The notes under the pieces: model-generated
The model's input: only the letters and a program-made list of their open reading frames with translations
What the model was told of the DNA's origin: nothing
Databases searched by the model: none
Source: Halorubrum yunnanense
Lineage (GTDB): Archaea > Halobacteriota > Halobacteria > Halobacteriales > Haloferacaceae
NCBI RefSeq assembly: GCF_026586675.1
Contig: NZ_JAODIX010000027.1
Coordinates: 29,194-93,193 of the forward strand
DNA length: 64,000 nt
Reading direction: 5' to 3'
Program-made: the position numbers and the translations under genes
Part shown: positions 51,590-59,834 of the stretch, one piece after another
Layout of the letters: every line of letters begins with the position of its first letter
Position numbering within the stretch: the stretch's first letter is position 1

Positions 51590-52594
51590 CTACAGGTCGA
51601 GCTGCTCCCGCAGCTCCTCCACCAGCGACTCCGTCTTCGCGTCCGGCTCCTCGTCGTCGGTGACCGGCGTCCGGCCGTCGTACGTCTCGTGAACCATCGA
51701 GACGCCGTCGGCGAGGGTGTCGAGCCCGTACCCGCCCTCCAGCACGTAGGCCTCGGCCGCACCCACGTCGTCCGCGATCGACCGGACGTGGTCGGTCATC
51801 ATCGCGTACCCCTCAGAGGAGACGCGCATCCGCGAGATCGGGTCGTGGCGGTGGGCGTCGAACCCGGCCGAGACGATCAGGAGGTCGGGGTCGAACCGAT
51901 CGACGGCCGGCCCGATCGCCTCGTCGATGGCGTAGCGGTAGTCGGCGTCCCCGGCGCCGGCGGCGAGCGGGAGGTTCACCGTGGTCCCCTCCCCGTCGTC
52001 CCGGCCGGTCTCCCCGAGGTCGCCGGTGTCCGGGTAGAGCCCGTCCTCGTGGATCGACGAGTAGAGCACGTCGCTCCGGTCGTAGAACACGTCTTGGGTG
52101 CCGTTCCCGTGGTGGACGTCCCAGTCGAAGATCGCGACCCGGTCCGCGGCGCCCCTGTCGAGGACGGTCTGGGCCGCGACGGCGGCATTGTTGAAAAAGC
52201 AGAATCCCATTGCGTCGTCGGGCACCGCGTGGTGACCCGGCGGACGGCCGAGCGCGAAGGGGGTGTCTCGGCCGTCGGCGCCGTCGAGCGCCGACCGGGC
52301 CGCCCACTGCGCGAGGCCGGCGGCGGTGAGCGCGGCGTCCCAGGTCCCGTCGCTCGCGACGGTGTCGGGGTCCCAGCTCCCGCCGCCGTCGTCCACGAAC
52401 GCCTCGAGCTCGTCCACGTATCCCCCGTCGTGGACGGCGACGACCTCCTCGCGGGTCGCGGGGTCCGCCTCGGTGTACTCGACGCCGTGCCGCTTGGCGA
52501 GTCCGCGGCGGATCGCGCGCAGTCGGTCGGGGTTCTCCGGGTGTCGCTCCCCCGTGTCGTGCGCGAGACACTGCTCGCTGTAGCCGAACCGCAT
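51590..52594 (-). CDS. Histone deacetylase-family protein
   Basis: 334 residues. The arginase/deacetylase fold of class II-like HDACs is seen: FGYSEQCLAHDTGERHPENPDR at the start (core HPENP), HDGGYVDELEAF, RPPGHHAVPDDAMGFCFFNNAAV (core RPPGHHA), the zinc-site DWDVHHGNGTQDVFY near 155 and SAGFDAHRHDP near 230. The substrate may be acetyl-lysine on chromatin or other proteins, or a small acetylated compound. It starts immediately after the histone gene stop, on the same strand. Confidence 0.9.
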   Translation of the reverse strand: MRFGYSEQCLAHDTGERHPENPDRLRAIRRGLAKRHGVEYTEADPATREEVVAVHDGGYVDELEAFVDDGGGSWDPDTVASDGTWDAALTAAGLAQWAARSALDGADGRDTPFALGRPPGHHAVPDDAMGFCFFNNAAVAAQTVLDRGAADRVAIFDWDVHHGNGTQDVFYDRSDVLYSSIHEDGLYPDTGDLGETGRDDGEGTTVNLPLAAGAGDADYRYAIDEAIGPAVDRFDPDLLIVSAGFDAHRHDPISRMRVSSEGYAMMTDHVRSIADDVGAAEAYVLEGGYGLDTLADGVSMVHETYDGRTPVTDDEEPDAKTESLVEELREQLDL

Positions 52595-53026
52595 CTACTC
52601 GAACAGCGCGAAGTACGTCTCGATGTCCTCGGCCTGTACGGTCCGCCGGTCGGCGTGTCGCGCGAGCGTCGCGGCAGCGCTCGCGACGTTGTCGGCGTAG
52701 TCCTCGAGGATGTCGGCCAGCGCGATCCGCGCGTCGACGCCGACCCGGTATCGGTCGTCGATCCGGAGCCGCGCGATCCGGTCGATGGGCGCGACGGGCA
52801 GGGCGAGCTCTTCCCGGGTTATCACCTGCTCGACGCCGAAGTCGGACGCCATCAGCGTCTTCCGTCCGTCTTCGGTCGCCCGTTCGGCCGCGTCGATCGC
52901 CAGCTCCGCGCCGTGCGCCTGGATGCGCCGCGCCAGCTCCTCGGCGGCGTCGGCGCTGACGCGGAGTGCTCCGGCGTTCCGCCGGATGATCCCGTCGACC
53001 GGCGCGAACGGCAACTCGACACTCAT
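52595..53026 (-). CDS. hstA: Doublet histone (two fused histone folds)
   Basis: 143 residues from ATG 53026, about twice the length of a single archaeal histone. Fold 1 is at about 5-65 (LPFAPVDGIIRRNAGALRVS, then ADAAEELARRIQ); fold 2 is at about 75-140 (LPVAPIDRIARLRIDDRYRV, then LADILEDYADNV). Each half contains the basic helix-strand-helix needed for DNA wrapping, so the protein folds as an intramolecular dimer, as known for haloarchaea. Its stop is adjacent to the HDAC-like start, and the RPA gene stops some 175 bp upstream in transcript sense. Confidence 0.92.
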   Translation of the reverse strand: MSVELPFAPVDGIIRRNAGALRVSADAAEELARRIQAHGAELAIDAAERATEDGRKTLMASDFGVEQVITREELALPVAPIDRIARLRIDDRYRVGVDARIALADILEDYADNVASAAATLARHADRRTVQAEDIETYFALFE

Positions 53027-53200
53027 ACACACAGTCGCGTTCGTGTACCGTATAATGCTTTCCGTTACCGCCGTCTCCGCGCTCGAGCGCTGGCGTCGGG
53101 GCGACTCGACGCGTCGCTGCTTCCGACAGCGTCGCCCGGTCACGACCCCCCGCCGTCCGTCGTGGAACTCGTTCAGCGATCCGACAGACGCTCGCGGCGG

Positions 53201-54682
53201 CTAGAACACGTCTTCCGCGTGGATCGTCCCGTCGCGCTCCGCCCCTCGCACGGTGATCTCCTCGCCGAGCCGGAGACTCGCGTCGGTCTCGACGCTCCTC
53301 GTCTGCTGGCCGTCGTCCAACACGACCGGGTCGCCGGTCTGCACGACGGTGCCCGTGAACTCGACGTCCTCGGCCGACTGCTCCGCCGTCGCGGCCGCGG
53401 CGCCGGACCCGGCGCTCTCCTCTCCACCGGTCCCGCCGGCGACGGCCTCGGCGGCCGCCTTCTGCCCGTCCTCGGCGAAGGCCCCGAGTCCGGCGTTACC
53501 CTCGCCGCGCTCGTCGCCCTCGGAATCACCGCCGGACCCGGACGCGGTGTTCCCCGTTCCGCTCGCCCCGTCCGACCCCTCCTCGAGGACCGTGACCGTC
53601 GACCGCCAGTTGGCGGACGCCTCCAGGTCGTCCTGCCAGCCGTCCTGAATCTCGACGTCGGTGAAGACGACGCGGTCGGCCAGGTCAATGTCGCGGTCGG
53701 CCTTGTCGCCCCACAGCGCGACGCGGATCTCGCCCGTCTCGTCTTTGATCCGGACGTTCTGCACCTGTCCCTCGCTGCCGTCGTCGCGGTCGAACGTGCG
53801 CTTCGGGTCGGTTTCGATGACGCCGCCGCCGACGTCGACCGTCTCGTCGATCTCCAGGTCGGCGATGTCGGTCGTCTCGGGGACGTACTCGACGTCCTCG
53901 TCGACGCGCTCGACGGTGCCGCGGTCCCCGACGTGGAGCTCCAGGTCCCCGTCGCGCTCGCGGACGTAGCCGTCGCCGACCTCGACGACTTCGCCGGCCT
54001 CGAACTCGTCGGCCAGGTCGGCCTTGTCGTCCCACAGCGTCACGCGCACGCGGCCCGTCTCGTCGCCGACCGTGAGGTTGGCGACCCGCCCCTCGCTGCC
54101 GTCGTCGCGGTCGAACGTGCGGATCGAGTCCGTGTCGAGCACCTGCCCGACGAGGTCGACGTCGGAGGCGCCGAGCGAGAGGTCCTCGACGCGGTAGGTG
54201 TCGAGCACCTGCACGTCGACCTCCGCGTCCTCGTCCGGCTCGACCTTGTCGGCGCTCACTTCCAGCCCGCTGTACCCCTCCTTCGGGCGGCCCATGACGC
54301 GGAGCACCTGGCCGACCTCCAACTGCTCGTCGGCCGCCGCGGCCATCTCGTCCCAGAGGGCGACCCGCACGGAACCAGAGGCGTCCGCGACGTCGACGTT
54401 ACAGACGCGCCCCTCCTCGGCCTCCTCGTCGTCGCGCTCGAAGGTCTTGATCTCGCCGATGGAGGTCACCTTCCCGAGGAACTTCACGTCGTTCATCCCC
54501 GGCTCGATGTCGGCGATGGTGTCGACCTCCTCGTCGCGCAGCTCGTGAGCGATGAGCATCGCGGCCGTCTCCTCGTCGGCGAGCCCGCCCATCTGCTCGA
54601 CTTTGTCCTCGACGGCCGCCTCGAACTCCTCGAACTCGACGTCGGTGTCGAGATCCTCGTAGACGTCCTCTATCACTCCCAT
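53201..54682 (-). CDS. rpa2: Replication protein A-like ssDNA-binding protein (Rpa2-like)
   Basis: 493 residues from ATG 54682 (upstream frame is open but unlike protein). Three to four OB folds are visible as repeats around FLGKVTSIGEIKTFERDD, DLVGQVLDTDSIRTFDRDD and DVGGGVIETDPKRTFDRDD (cores GKVTSIGE, GQVLDTDS, GGVIETDP), each ending with a VRVALWD or IRVALWG strand. A low-complexity Gly/Ala/Glu linker (about 390-440) precedes a final OB-like domain. It binds single-stranded DNA in replication and repair. The order rpa, histone, deacetylase suggests co-regulation. Confidence 0.88.
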   Translation of the reverse strand: MGVIEDVYEDLDTDVEFEEFEAAVEDKVEQMGGLADEETAAMLIAHELRDEEVDTIADIEPGMNDVKFLGKVTSIGEIKTFERDDEEAEEGRVCNVDVADASGSVRVALWDEMAAAADEQLEVGQVLRVMGRPKEGYSGLEVSADKVEPDEDAEVDVQVLDTYRVEDLSLGASDVDLVGQVLDTDSIRTFDRDDGSEGRVANLTVGDETGRVRVTLWDDKADLADEFEAGEVVEVGDGYVRERDGDLELHVGDRGTVERVDEDVEYVPETTDIADLEIDETVDVGGGVIETDPKRTFDRDDGSEGQVQNVRIKDETGEIRVALWGDKADRDIDLADRVVFTDVEIQDGWQDDLEASANWRSTVTVLEEGSDGASGTGNTASGSGGDSEGDERGEGNAGLGAFAEDGQKAAAEAVAGGTGGEESAGSGAAAATAEQSAEDVEFTGTVVQTGDPVVLDDGQQTRSVETDASLRLGEEITVRGAERDGTIHAEDVF

Positions 54683-54939
54683 ACGCGTACCTCCTCGGTT
54701 GTCGAGTTCGCGGATAAGCGTTGTCTTTGCCGGGGTCTCGCGGCCGAACCCGCCCCCACCTCCGGTCCGGTCCGAGGCGCGTTCGCCGGTCGGGTCCGCG
54801 TCGCTGTCGCGGATCGGGATTCCGTCATACGAGCCCATCGGTCCCCTCGATAGAAAAGGTGTGCAATCCGTGCGCGGTCGCGTCCGCCGGATCGCGTCGC
54901 ATGCGACCCTCCGCCACGCGGCCCGTGGACCGTAACCGT

Positions 54940-54948
54940 CTTAAGTTC
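54940..54948 (+). promoter_or_regulatory. TATA-like element of tRNA-Arg
   Basis: CTTAAGTTC, 22-30 bases upstream of the tRNA 5' end. Confidence 0.5.
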
Positions 54949-54969
54949 TACCGCGGTACGTTTGCTTGA

Positions 54970-55042
54970 GTCCTGGTAGGGTAGTGGACTATCCTCTTGG
55001 CTTGCGGAGCCAGGGACCGGAGTTCAAATCTCCGTCAGGACG
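54970..55042 (+). tRNA. tRNA-Arg (GCG)
   Basis: 73 nt. Acceptor GTCCTGG/TCAGGAC (one G-T) plus G, D-arm GGGTAGTGGACTATC, anticodon stem-loop TTGGC-TTGCGGA-GCCAG (anticodon GCG) and T-arm CGGAG-TTCAAAT-CTCCG. No intron and no CCA. The 3' end is followed by a partial duplicate at 55127-55140. Confidence 0.93.
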
Positions 55043-55058
55043 CTCACTTTGCGGCTCC

Positions 55059-55070
55059 CTCACTTCGTTC
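55059..55070 (-). repeat. GAACGAAGTGAG loop module
   Basis: The minus strand reads GAACGAAGTGAG, a 12-mer that also occurs (with one further base, C) at 7926-7938, 51451-51463 and 63815-63827, always in a hairpin or tail region of a mobile or RNA-like element. Confidence 0.5.
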
Positions 55071-55126
55071 GGCAGCCGCGGCGTTCGCGCCCTGACGTGC
55101 CTCACGCTCGCTTCGCTCGCGTGAGA

Positions 55127-55140
55127 CTCCGTCAGGACGT
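55127..55140 (+). other. Partial copy of tRNA-Arg 3' end
   Basis: ACTCCGTCAGGACG repeats the last 13 bases of tRNA-Arg (55030-55042) plus one mismatch, about 85 bases downstream. The following TTTTCGGAC resembles the tail after tRNA-Asp, and GGCGAGCGCAGCGAGCCGT (55158-55176) is nearly the same as GGCGAGCGTAGCGAGCCGT after tRNA-Asp. Confidence 0.55.
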
Positions 55141-55211
55141 TTTCGGACACACCAAACGGCGAGCGCAGCGAGCCGTGCGTGGGTCCCCCACCGCACGCTC
55201 CGGCTGTTCCA

Positions 55212-55452
55212 GGTTTAAAAAGGGGCGGTAGCGCGCGCCTCCGAACGCCCAACAGTGTGCGGAGCACGCGCGAGGGAGTCGCTGGCGACGCCAGCCCTCA
55301 TCGGCAGGGGAGAGCGAAGCTCTCGCTTGCAACCGGACGCAGTCCGGTGACAGCGTGGCGCCACGCGCCACGGCCAGCCGGCGCCGGAACCGCCGGCGAC
55401 GAGGCCGGGGAGGCGTGAGGTGCGGTTGCGGCGCGGGTGGGGCTTTGAACAC
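55212..55452 (+). ncRNA. Structured RNA-like element, copy A
   Basis: A TATA-like GGTTTAAAAAGG precedes a GCGCGCGC segment (55231-55238) that pairs with GCACGCGC (55264-55271). Conserved block 1, GAGCACGCGCGAGGGAGTCG (55262-55281), opens a variable region of hairpins: CTGGCG/CGCCAG, GAGAGC/GCTCTC, CCGGAC/GTCCGG and GCGTGGC/GCCACGC. Conserved block 2 (55397-55449) reads CGACGAGGCCGGGGAGG then GTGAGG, TGCGGTTGCGGCG and GGGTGGGGCTTTGA. Both blocks recur in copy B. No protein-coding logic fits the repeated frame. Confidence 0.55.
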
Positions 55453-55656
55453 GGCCTCTGTCACAGCGACTGCGACGACGTATAGCCGAGCGGCTGTGGC
55501 TTCGGAAGCTACTCACCGCATCAACGCCGACCAGTTATAAACGGTGAAGAGACCGAAAGACGATCTCTCGCTGGAAATTGCTTATAAACGAGCGAGCGCC
55601 GATCCGACGCTCCTCACCCTCGCCCCGCGAACGGACAGAACCTCCCGGTCGGCGTG
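55453..55656. other. Intergenic spacer after copy A
   Basis: No gene. Two TATA-like stretches, CCAGTTATAAACGG (55530-55543) and GCTTATAAACG (55580-55590), occur on the plus strand with no gene after them in that direction; the antiporter gene stops at 55657 from the other side. They may start an unannotated transcript antisense to the antiporter 3' end. Confidence 0.35.
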
Positions 55657-57510
55657 TTAGTCGTGCGGGTGGAACCGCTCCATCGCGCGCCTGACCGCGT
55701 CCGAGTCGCCGATGAAAGTGACGTGGTCGCCGTACTCCAGCACGCTGTCCGCCGAGGGCACGTGGTTCTCGCCGTCGCGGCTGACGACGGCGACGAAGGT
55801 GCCGTCGGGGATCTGCGCGTTGAGGTCGCGAATGGTCTTCCCGGCGAGGTTCTCCGCGGTCACCTCGACCTCCTGGACGTCGTGGCTGTCGCCCAGCTCG
55901 TTCATCCAGTGGGTGATCGCCGGGCGCTCGATCTCGTCGTCGATGGCCACCGCCGTCGCCGTCGGCGAGTCGATCGCCGTCACGCCGATGCTGTCGAAGG
56001 CGTCGAGGTTGTCCGACTCGTTCACCCGCGAGTACACCGACTCCACGTCGAACTTCGTGAGCGCGAGCTGGCACGCGAGGAGGTTGATGTCGTCGTCGCC
56101 GGTCACCGTGATCACGCGCTTCGCGTCCTCGATGCCCGCGCCGCGCAGCGTCTCCGCGTCGCTGCCGTCGCCGTCGTAGACGGTGAACCCGTCCGAGCGC
56201 GCCCGTTCGCTCTCTTCGTCGTCGCTCTCGACGACGACGACGTACTCACCCCGCCGCTCCAGTCGTGTGGCGAGCGTCCGGCCGACCCGGCCGCCGCCGA
56301 TGATTATCGTGCGCATTGGTGACACTCCGAGAACGTCGCCGATCTGCCGCGCCAGCCCGGCCTCGATCGCGACCGTCGCGAAGATGACGGCGAACACCGT
56401 CCCGACCAGCAGCTCGCCCGCCGCCACGTTCCCCGCGAGCTCCAGTTCGATCGCGAACAGCGTGGCCACGCTCGCCGGAATGATCCCGCGCGGGCCCACG
56501 CTCGCGAGAAACAGCCGTTCCGGCCAGGTGAACCGCTCGATGCCGACGGTGGCGATCAGCGCCCCGAGCGGTCGGAACACGAGCATGATCACGAGCACGA
56601 GTCCGACGGCGCCGAGCCCGAGCTGCAGTATCGCCTCGACGTCGATCAGCGCGGCCAGCGAGATGAACACGAACGAGAGGACGACGAGCGTCGTGTTCTC
56701 TGCGAACTCCTCGATCTCCTCTCTGTTGTTGATGTCGAGGTTCCCGAGCAGGATCCCGCTCGTCGCGGCCGCCGCGATACCCGCCTCGGCGGCGACGGCC
56801 TCGGCGGCCGCGAACGCGCCGACCGCCGCCGCCAACACCAGGAACTGCGACGCCTGCACGTCGCGCTCGGGGACCAGGTCGCTCTCCAGCAGGTAGTAGA
56901 TCACCACCGTCGCGAGCACCCCCGCGAGCACGCCGACGCCGAGCCGCTCGACGAACGAGAAGACGGTCGCGGGAACCCCGAGGTCGTCGAGCAGCAGCGT
57001 CTCGAAGATCACCACGGCGACGATCGCGGCCGTCACGTCGTTGACGATCCCCTCGGTCTCCAGCGCGGTCGCGACGTGGTCCCTGACCCGGACGACGTTG
57101 AGTATCGGCGTGATCACGGTCGGGCCGGTCGCCACGAGCAGCGCCCCGATCAGCAGCGCGATCTCCCAGTTCGCCCCCTCGAGGAACCGGACCGCGACCG
57201 CCGTTCCGAGGAACATCACGAGGGCGCTGACCGTCACCAGCCGGAGCGACACCGTGGACGCGCCCCGGATCCGGTCGATCCGCAGGGCGAACGCCCCCTC
57301 GAAGACGATGATCGCGACGCTGATTCCCACGACGATCTCGAGCCCGCTCCCGAACGTCTCGAGCGTCACGAGCCCCAACGCCTCCGGTCCCAGCAGGACC
57401 CCGATGAGGAGGTAGAAGATGACGCTTGGAACTTTCAGACGGTGAGCGATCAACTGGACGACGAGTCCCGACACGAGGATCGCCGCGATGACCGGCAACA
57501 GGCTGGACAC
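55657..57510 (-). CDS. Cation:proton antiporter with TrkA-N and TrkA-C domains
   Basis: 617 residues from GTG 57510, chosen because the first helix (SLLPVIAAILVSGLVVQL) begins right after it; the longer upstream frame is unlike protein. Residues 1-400 form a 12-13-helix CPA-type transporter (IFYLLIGVLLGPEALGL, GPTVITPIL, GIVNDVTAAIV). The TrkA-N Rossmann fold begins near 400 (IIGGGRVGRTLA) and TrkA-C at about 545. It probably exchanges K+ or Na+ for H+ under NAD(H) or nucleotide control, important for halophile ion balance. Confidence 0.88.
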   Translation of the reverse strand: MSSLLPVIAAILVSGLVVQLIAHRLKVPSVIFYLLIGVLLGPEALGLVTLETFGSGLEIVVGISVAIIVFEGAFALRIDRIRGASTVSLRLVTVSALVMFLGTAVAVRFLEGANWEIALLIGALLVATGPTVITPILNVVRVRDHVATALETEGIVNDVTAAIVAVVIFETLLLDDLGVPATVFSFVERLGVGVLAGVLATVVIYYLLESDLVPERDVQASQFLVLAAAVGAFAAAEAVAAEAGIAAAATSGILLGNLDINNREEIEEFAENTTLVVLSFVFISLAALIDVEAILQLGLGAVGLVLVIMLVFRPLGALIATVGIERFTWPERLFLASVGPRGIIPASVATLFAIELELAGNVAAGELLVGTVFAVIFATVAIEAGLARQIGDVLGVSPMRTIIIGGGRVGRTLATRLERRGEYVVVVESDDEESERARSDGFTVYDGDGSDAETLRGAGIEDAKRVITVTGDDDINLLACQLALTKFDVESVYSRVNESDNLDAFDSIGVTAIDSPTATAVAIDDEIERPAITHWMNELGDSHDVQEVEVTAENLAGKTIRDLNAQIPDGTFVAVVSRDGENHVPSADSVLEYGDHVTFIGDSDAVRRAMERFHPHD

Positions 57511-57667
57511 GTCTACGGTTCCTATAACCGCCCCCCTCCTCAGTGTATTGGTCGACCGGACCCCGAGTTCCCCGGCCCCGTCGCTCTGCGGGGGACATTC
57601 GGAGGGCGGACCCCCACGCCGAGGGCTTCGGGCGGCAGCCTCCGCCATCGGCGCGCGGGTCTCGGCA

Positions 57668-57677
57668 TTTTTATATC
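57668..57677 (+). promoter_or_regulatory. TATA box of DUF309 gene
   Basis: TTTTTATATC, 21-30 bases before ATG 57698. Confidence 0.65.
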
Positions 57678-57697
57678 ACCGTCGCCGACGGTCGCCC

Positions 57698-58375
57698 ATG
57701 ACCGATCGCGATCCGAACTCCCGCGACGAGGGCGCCGCTCGGGCCGACTCCGAGAGCGCCCCGTCCGTCTCAGCCGCCCTCGCCGCCGGCGCCGCCCTGT
57801 TCAACGAGGGACACGCCCTCGCGGCCCACGACCCGTGGGAGGCGGCGTGGCTCCCCCTCGACGGGGGCGACGACGAGCGCCTGCTCCACGGGCTGATCGC
57901 GGCCGCGGCGGCGACCCATCACGCGACCGATGGCAACTGGTCCGGCGCGGTCGGGTGCGCCGAAAACGGCGCGGGGTACCTCGACGGCGTCGACGACGCG
58001 GCCCGCGGCGTCGACGTCGCGACCGTCCGGAAGTGGTGCCGACGCCTCGCCGCCGATCCCGAGACGATCGAGCGCGCCGGACCGCCGCGGATCCGGATCG
58101 AGGGCTCGGCACCGGGATTCGACGACGTGGGACTCCCGGCCGCGCTGCTCGCGGCGCCCGCGCTCGCCGAGGCGGTCGACCACGGCGACGAGGCGACGTT
58201 CGAGGCGGCCGCGACGCTGGCTCGCGAGCAGCGCGGCACCGGGCGAACGCGGTTCGCGGAGCTCGTCTTCGCGTTCCTCCGCGAGCCCGACGCCCGCCCG
58301 CAGGTGGCCGCGCGACTCGCGGACCACGTGGACCTCGCGGAGCGGAAGCGACGCGACGTCGACGACCTCTTTTAA
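57698..58375 (+). CDS. DUF309-domain protein
   Basis: 225 residues. A DUF309-type helical motif is seen: ALFNEGHALAAHDPWEAAWLPL (core FNEGHALAAHDPWEAAW), followed by HGLIAAAAATHHATDGNWSGA (core LIAAAAATHHA). The N-terminal 25 residues are disordered. The fold includes a metal- or nucleic-acid-like pocket of unknown function. It is leaderless from the TATA box above and divergent from the antiporter gene. The C-terminus is basic (KRRDVDDLF). Confidence 0.8.
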   Translation: MTDRDPNSRDEGAARADSESAPSVSAALAAGAALFNEGHALAAHDPWEAAWLPLDGGDDERLLHGLIAAAAATHHATDGNWSGAVGCAENGAGYLDGVDDAARGVDVATVRKWCRRLAADPETIERAGPPRIRIEGSAPGFDDVGLPAALLAAPALAEAVDHGDEATFEAAATLAREQRGTGRTRFAELVFAFLREPDARPQVAARLADHVDLAERKRRDVDDLF

Positions 58376-58394
58376 CCGTCTCCGTCGCGAGCGG

Positions 58395-59279
58395 TCAGGC
58401 GCCGTCGGTCGGCGTGTCGGGGTCGGAGGGGAAGTTCGGCTCCGCGGGGGGCGCCTCGGCGACGGCGGGGTCGGTCCCCCCGTCCTCCGTCGCGGCCCCC
58501 TCCTTCGGTTCGCCCTCGAAGGTGTAGTTCGCGGAGTTGTCGGCGGGGGCGTAGCCGAGCGCCTCGCGGGCGCGCTCGAGCGAGTAGTACCGCCGGTCGT
58601 TGTTCGAGATGCCGTAGACGACCTCGTAGCCGTAGTCGGCCCGCAGACACCGGTCGAACAGGTGCGCGCAGTCGCGGTGCGAGAGCCACATCGCCTGTCC
58701 GCGCTCGTACTCCCGGGGCGGGTGGTCCCTCGTGAGATTCCCGATGCGGACGCAGACGACGCTCATCCCGTGCTCGTCGTGGTACAGCCGCCCGAGCGCC
58801 TCCCCGGTCGCCTTCGAGACGCCGTAGAGGTTCCCCGGCCGGGGGGGCTCGGTGCCGTCCAGTCGGTAGTCGTCGTCCGTGCGGTAAAGATCCGGCGTGC
58901 GGTCGTCGGTCTCGTAGCCGCCGACGGCGTGGTTCGAGGAGGCGAACGCGAACTTCTCGACCCCGGCGTCGACGGCCGCGCGCATGACCACCTGCGTCCC
59001 GTCGATGTTGTTGCGGAGCACGGAGTCCCACGGCGCCGTCTTCCGTGGGTCGCCGGCCAGGTGGATCACGGCCCCGACCCCTTCCATCGCCTCCCGGACC
59101 GCCCGCTCGTCGGTGATGTCCGCGACGTACCGGTCGGCGTCGGTGACTCTGTCGGGCACCTTCGCCGCCGGGAGCGGCTCCCTGTCGAGGAGTCGCCACT
59201 CGTAGTCGTCGCCGATGCCGCGGAGGATGGCCTGCCCCACCCGTCCCCCGGCGCCCGTCAGCAGGACCGGCTCGTCCAT
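58395..59279 (-). CDS. azf: NAD-dependent glucose-6-phosphate dehydrogenase Azf (extended SDR)
   Basis: 294 residues from ATG 59279. TGAGGRVG (7-14) binds NAD, the acidic residue in LLDREPL favours NAD over NADP, and Tyr-x-x-x-Lys is in NLYGVSKATGE. The HLAGDPR, FASSNHAVGGYET, VVCVRIGNLT and YERGQAMWLSHRDC blocks match the haloarchaeal zwischenferment characterised in Haloferax volcanii, which feeds the oxidative pentose-phosphate route. A C-terminal 30-residue acidic tail (EDGGTDPAVAEAPP) is unusual. Uronate dehydrogenase is a near relative and cannot be excluded. Confidence 0.8.
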   Translation of the reverse strand: MDEPVLLTGAGGRVGQAILRGIGDDYEWRLLDREPLPAAKVPDRVTDADRYVADITDERAVREAMEGVGAVIHLAGDPRKTAPWDSVLRNNIDGTQVVMRAAVDAGVEKFAFASSNHAVGGYETDDRTPDLYRTDDDYRLDGTEPPRPGNLYGVSKATGEALGRLYHDEHGMSVVCVRIGNLTRDHPPREYERGQAMWLSHRDCAHLFDRCLRADYGYEVVYGISNNDRRYYSLERAREALGYAPADNSANYTFEGEPKEGAATEDGGTDPAVAEAPPAEPNFPSDPDTPTDGA

Positions 59280-59421
59280 TCGGTCGTACGTGGGCGGGAG
59301 ACGGGCATATAACACACGGTTCGGCCGCGCGCCGGCCGGTCACGTCGGGAACACGCCTCGACTCCGGCGATCCGAGGCCCGAACGAGGGGCGTGTTCTCC
59401 CCGAAACGAGCGGGCGTCCGG

Positions 59422-59772
59422 CTACAGCTTCTCGCGCGAGATCGAGACGCCCGTGGGGGTGATGACGATCTGGTCGTCGCCCTTCTGGACGATGTCGCCG
59501 TCGACCTCCCGGGCGACCTGCCGCAGCTCGTCGATGATGTGTTCGACCGTGCGGTCCGACGTGGAGTGCCGGGTGATGTCGGCGATGACGAAGTCGCCGT
59601 CGTAGACGGCGTCTTTGATCGGGATGACGTCGCTCTGGTCGCCGATCTCCGCGATGTGTACCTGCATCCCCGTCTCCGCGTGCGCCTCGGCGAAGTCGTC
59701 GAGGTCGAGCTCGACGTAGTCGTCGACGGAGCGCTTCCCGCCCCCGCCGAGGATCTTGCTCATGATGCCCAT
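59422..59772 (-). CDS. sepF: SepF-like cell-division protein
   Basis: 116 residues. N-terminal MGIMSKILGG is an amphipathic membrane-targeting helix, followed by a linker and the SepF core: DDYVELDLDDF, MQVHIAEIGDQSDVIPIKDAV, DGDFVIADITRHSTSDRTVEHIIDELRQVA (cores FVIADITR, IIDELRQV) and GDIVQKGDDQIVITPTGVSIS. In Haloferax this protein anchors FtsZ2 to the membrane and is essential. Start ATG 59772 is preferred because it encodes the complete targeting helix. Confidence 0.93.
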   Translation of the reverse strand: MGIMSKILGGGGKRSVDDYVELDLDDFAEAHAETGMQVHIAEIGDQSDVIPIKDAVYDGDFVIADITRHSTSDRTVEHIIDELRQVAREVDGDIVQKGDDQIVITPTGVSISREKL

Positions 59773-59834
59773 ACACATCACACGTCGAGGTCGGACATTA
59801 GTTCTTACGTCAGACGCTCCCCTCGCGCCGGTCG

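Noticed and set aside
51217..51590. Possible CRISPR array after tRNA-Asp
   Set aside because: Repeated pieces are tRNA 3' ends and hairpin loops of unequal spacing and sequence, without regular repeats and spacers or cas genes.
51278..54853. Open frame of about 1190 codons on the plus strand
   Set aside because: Antisense to the deacetylase, histone and RPA genes, which are clearly coding on the minus strand. Arises from codon bias.
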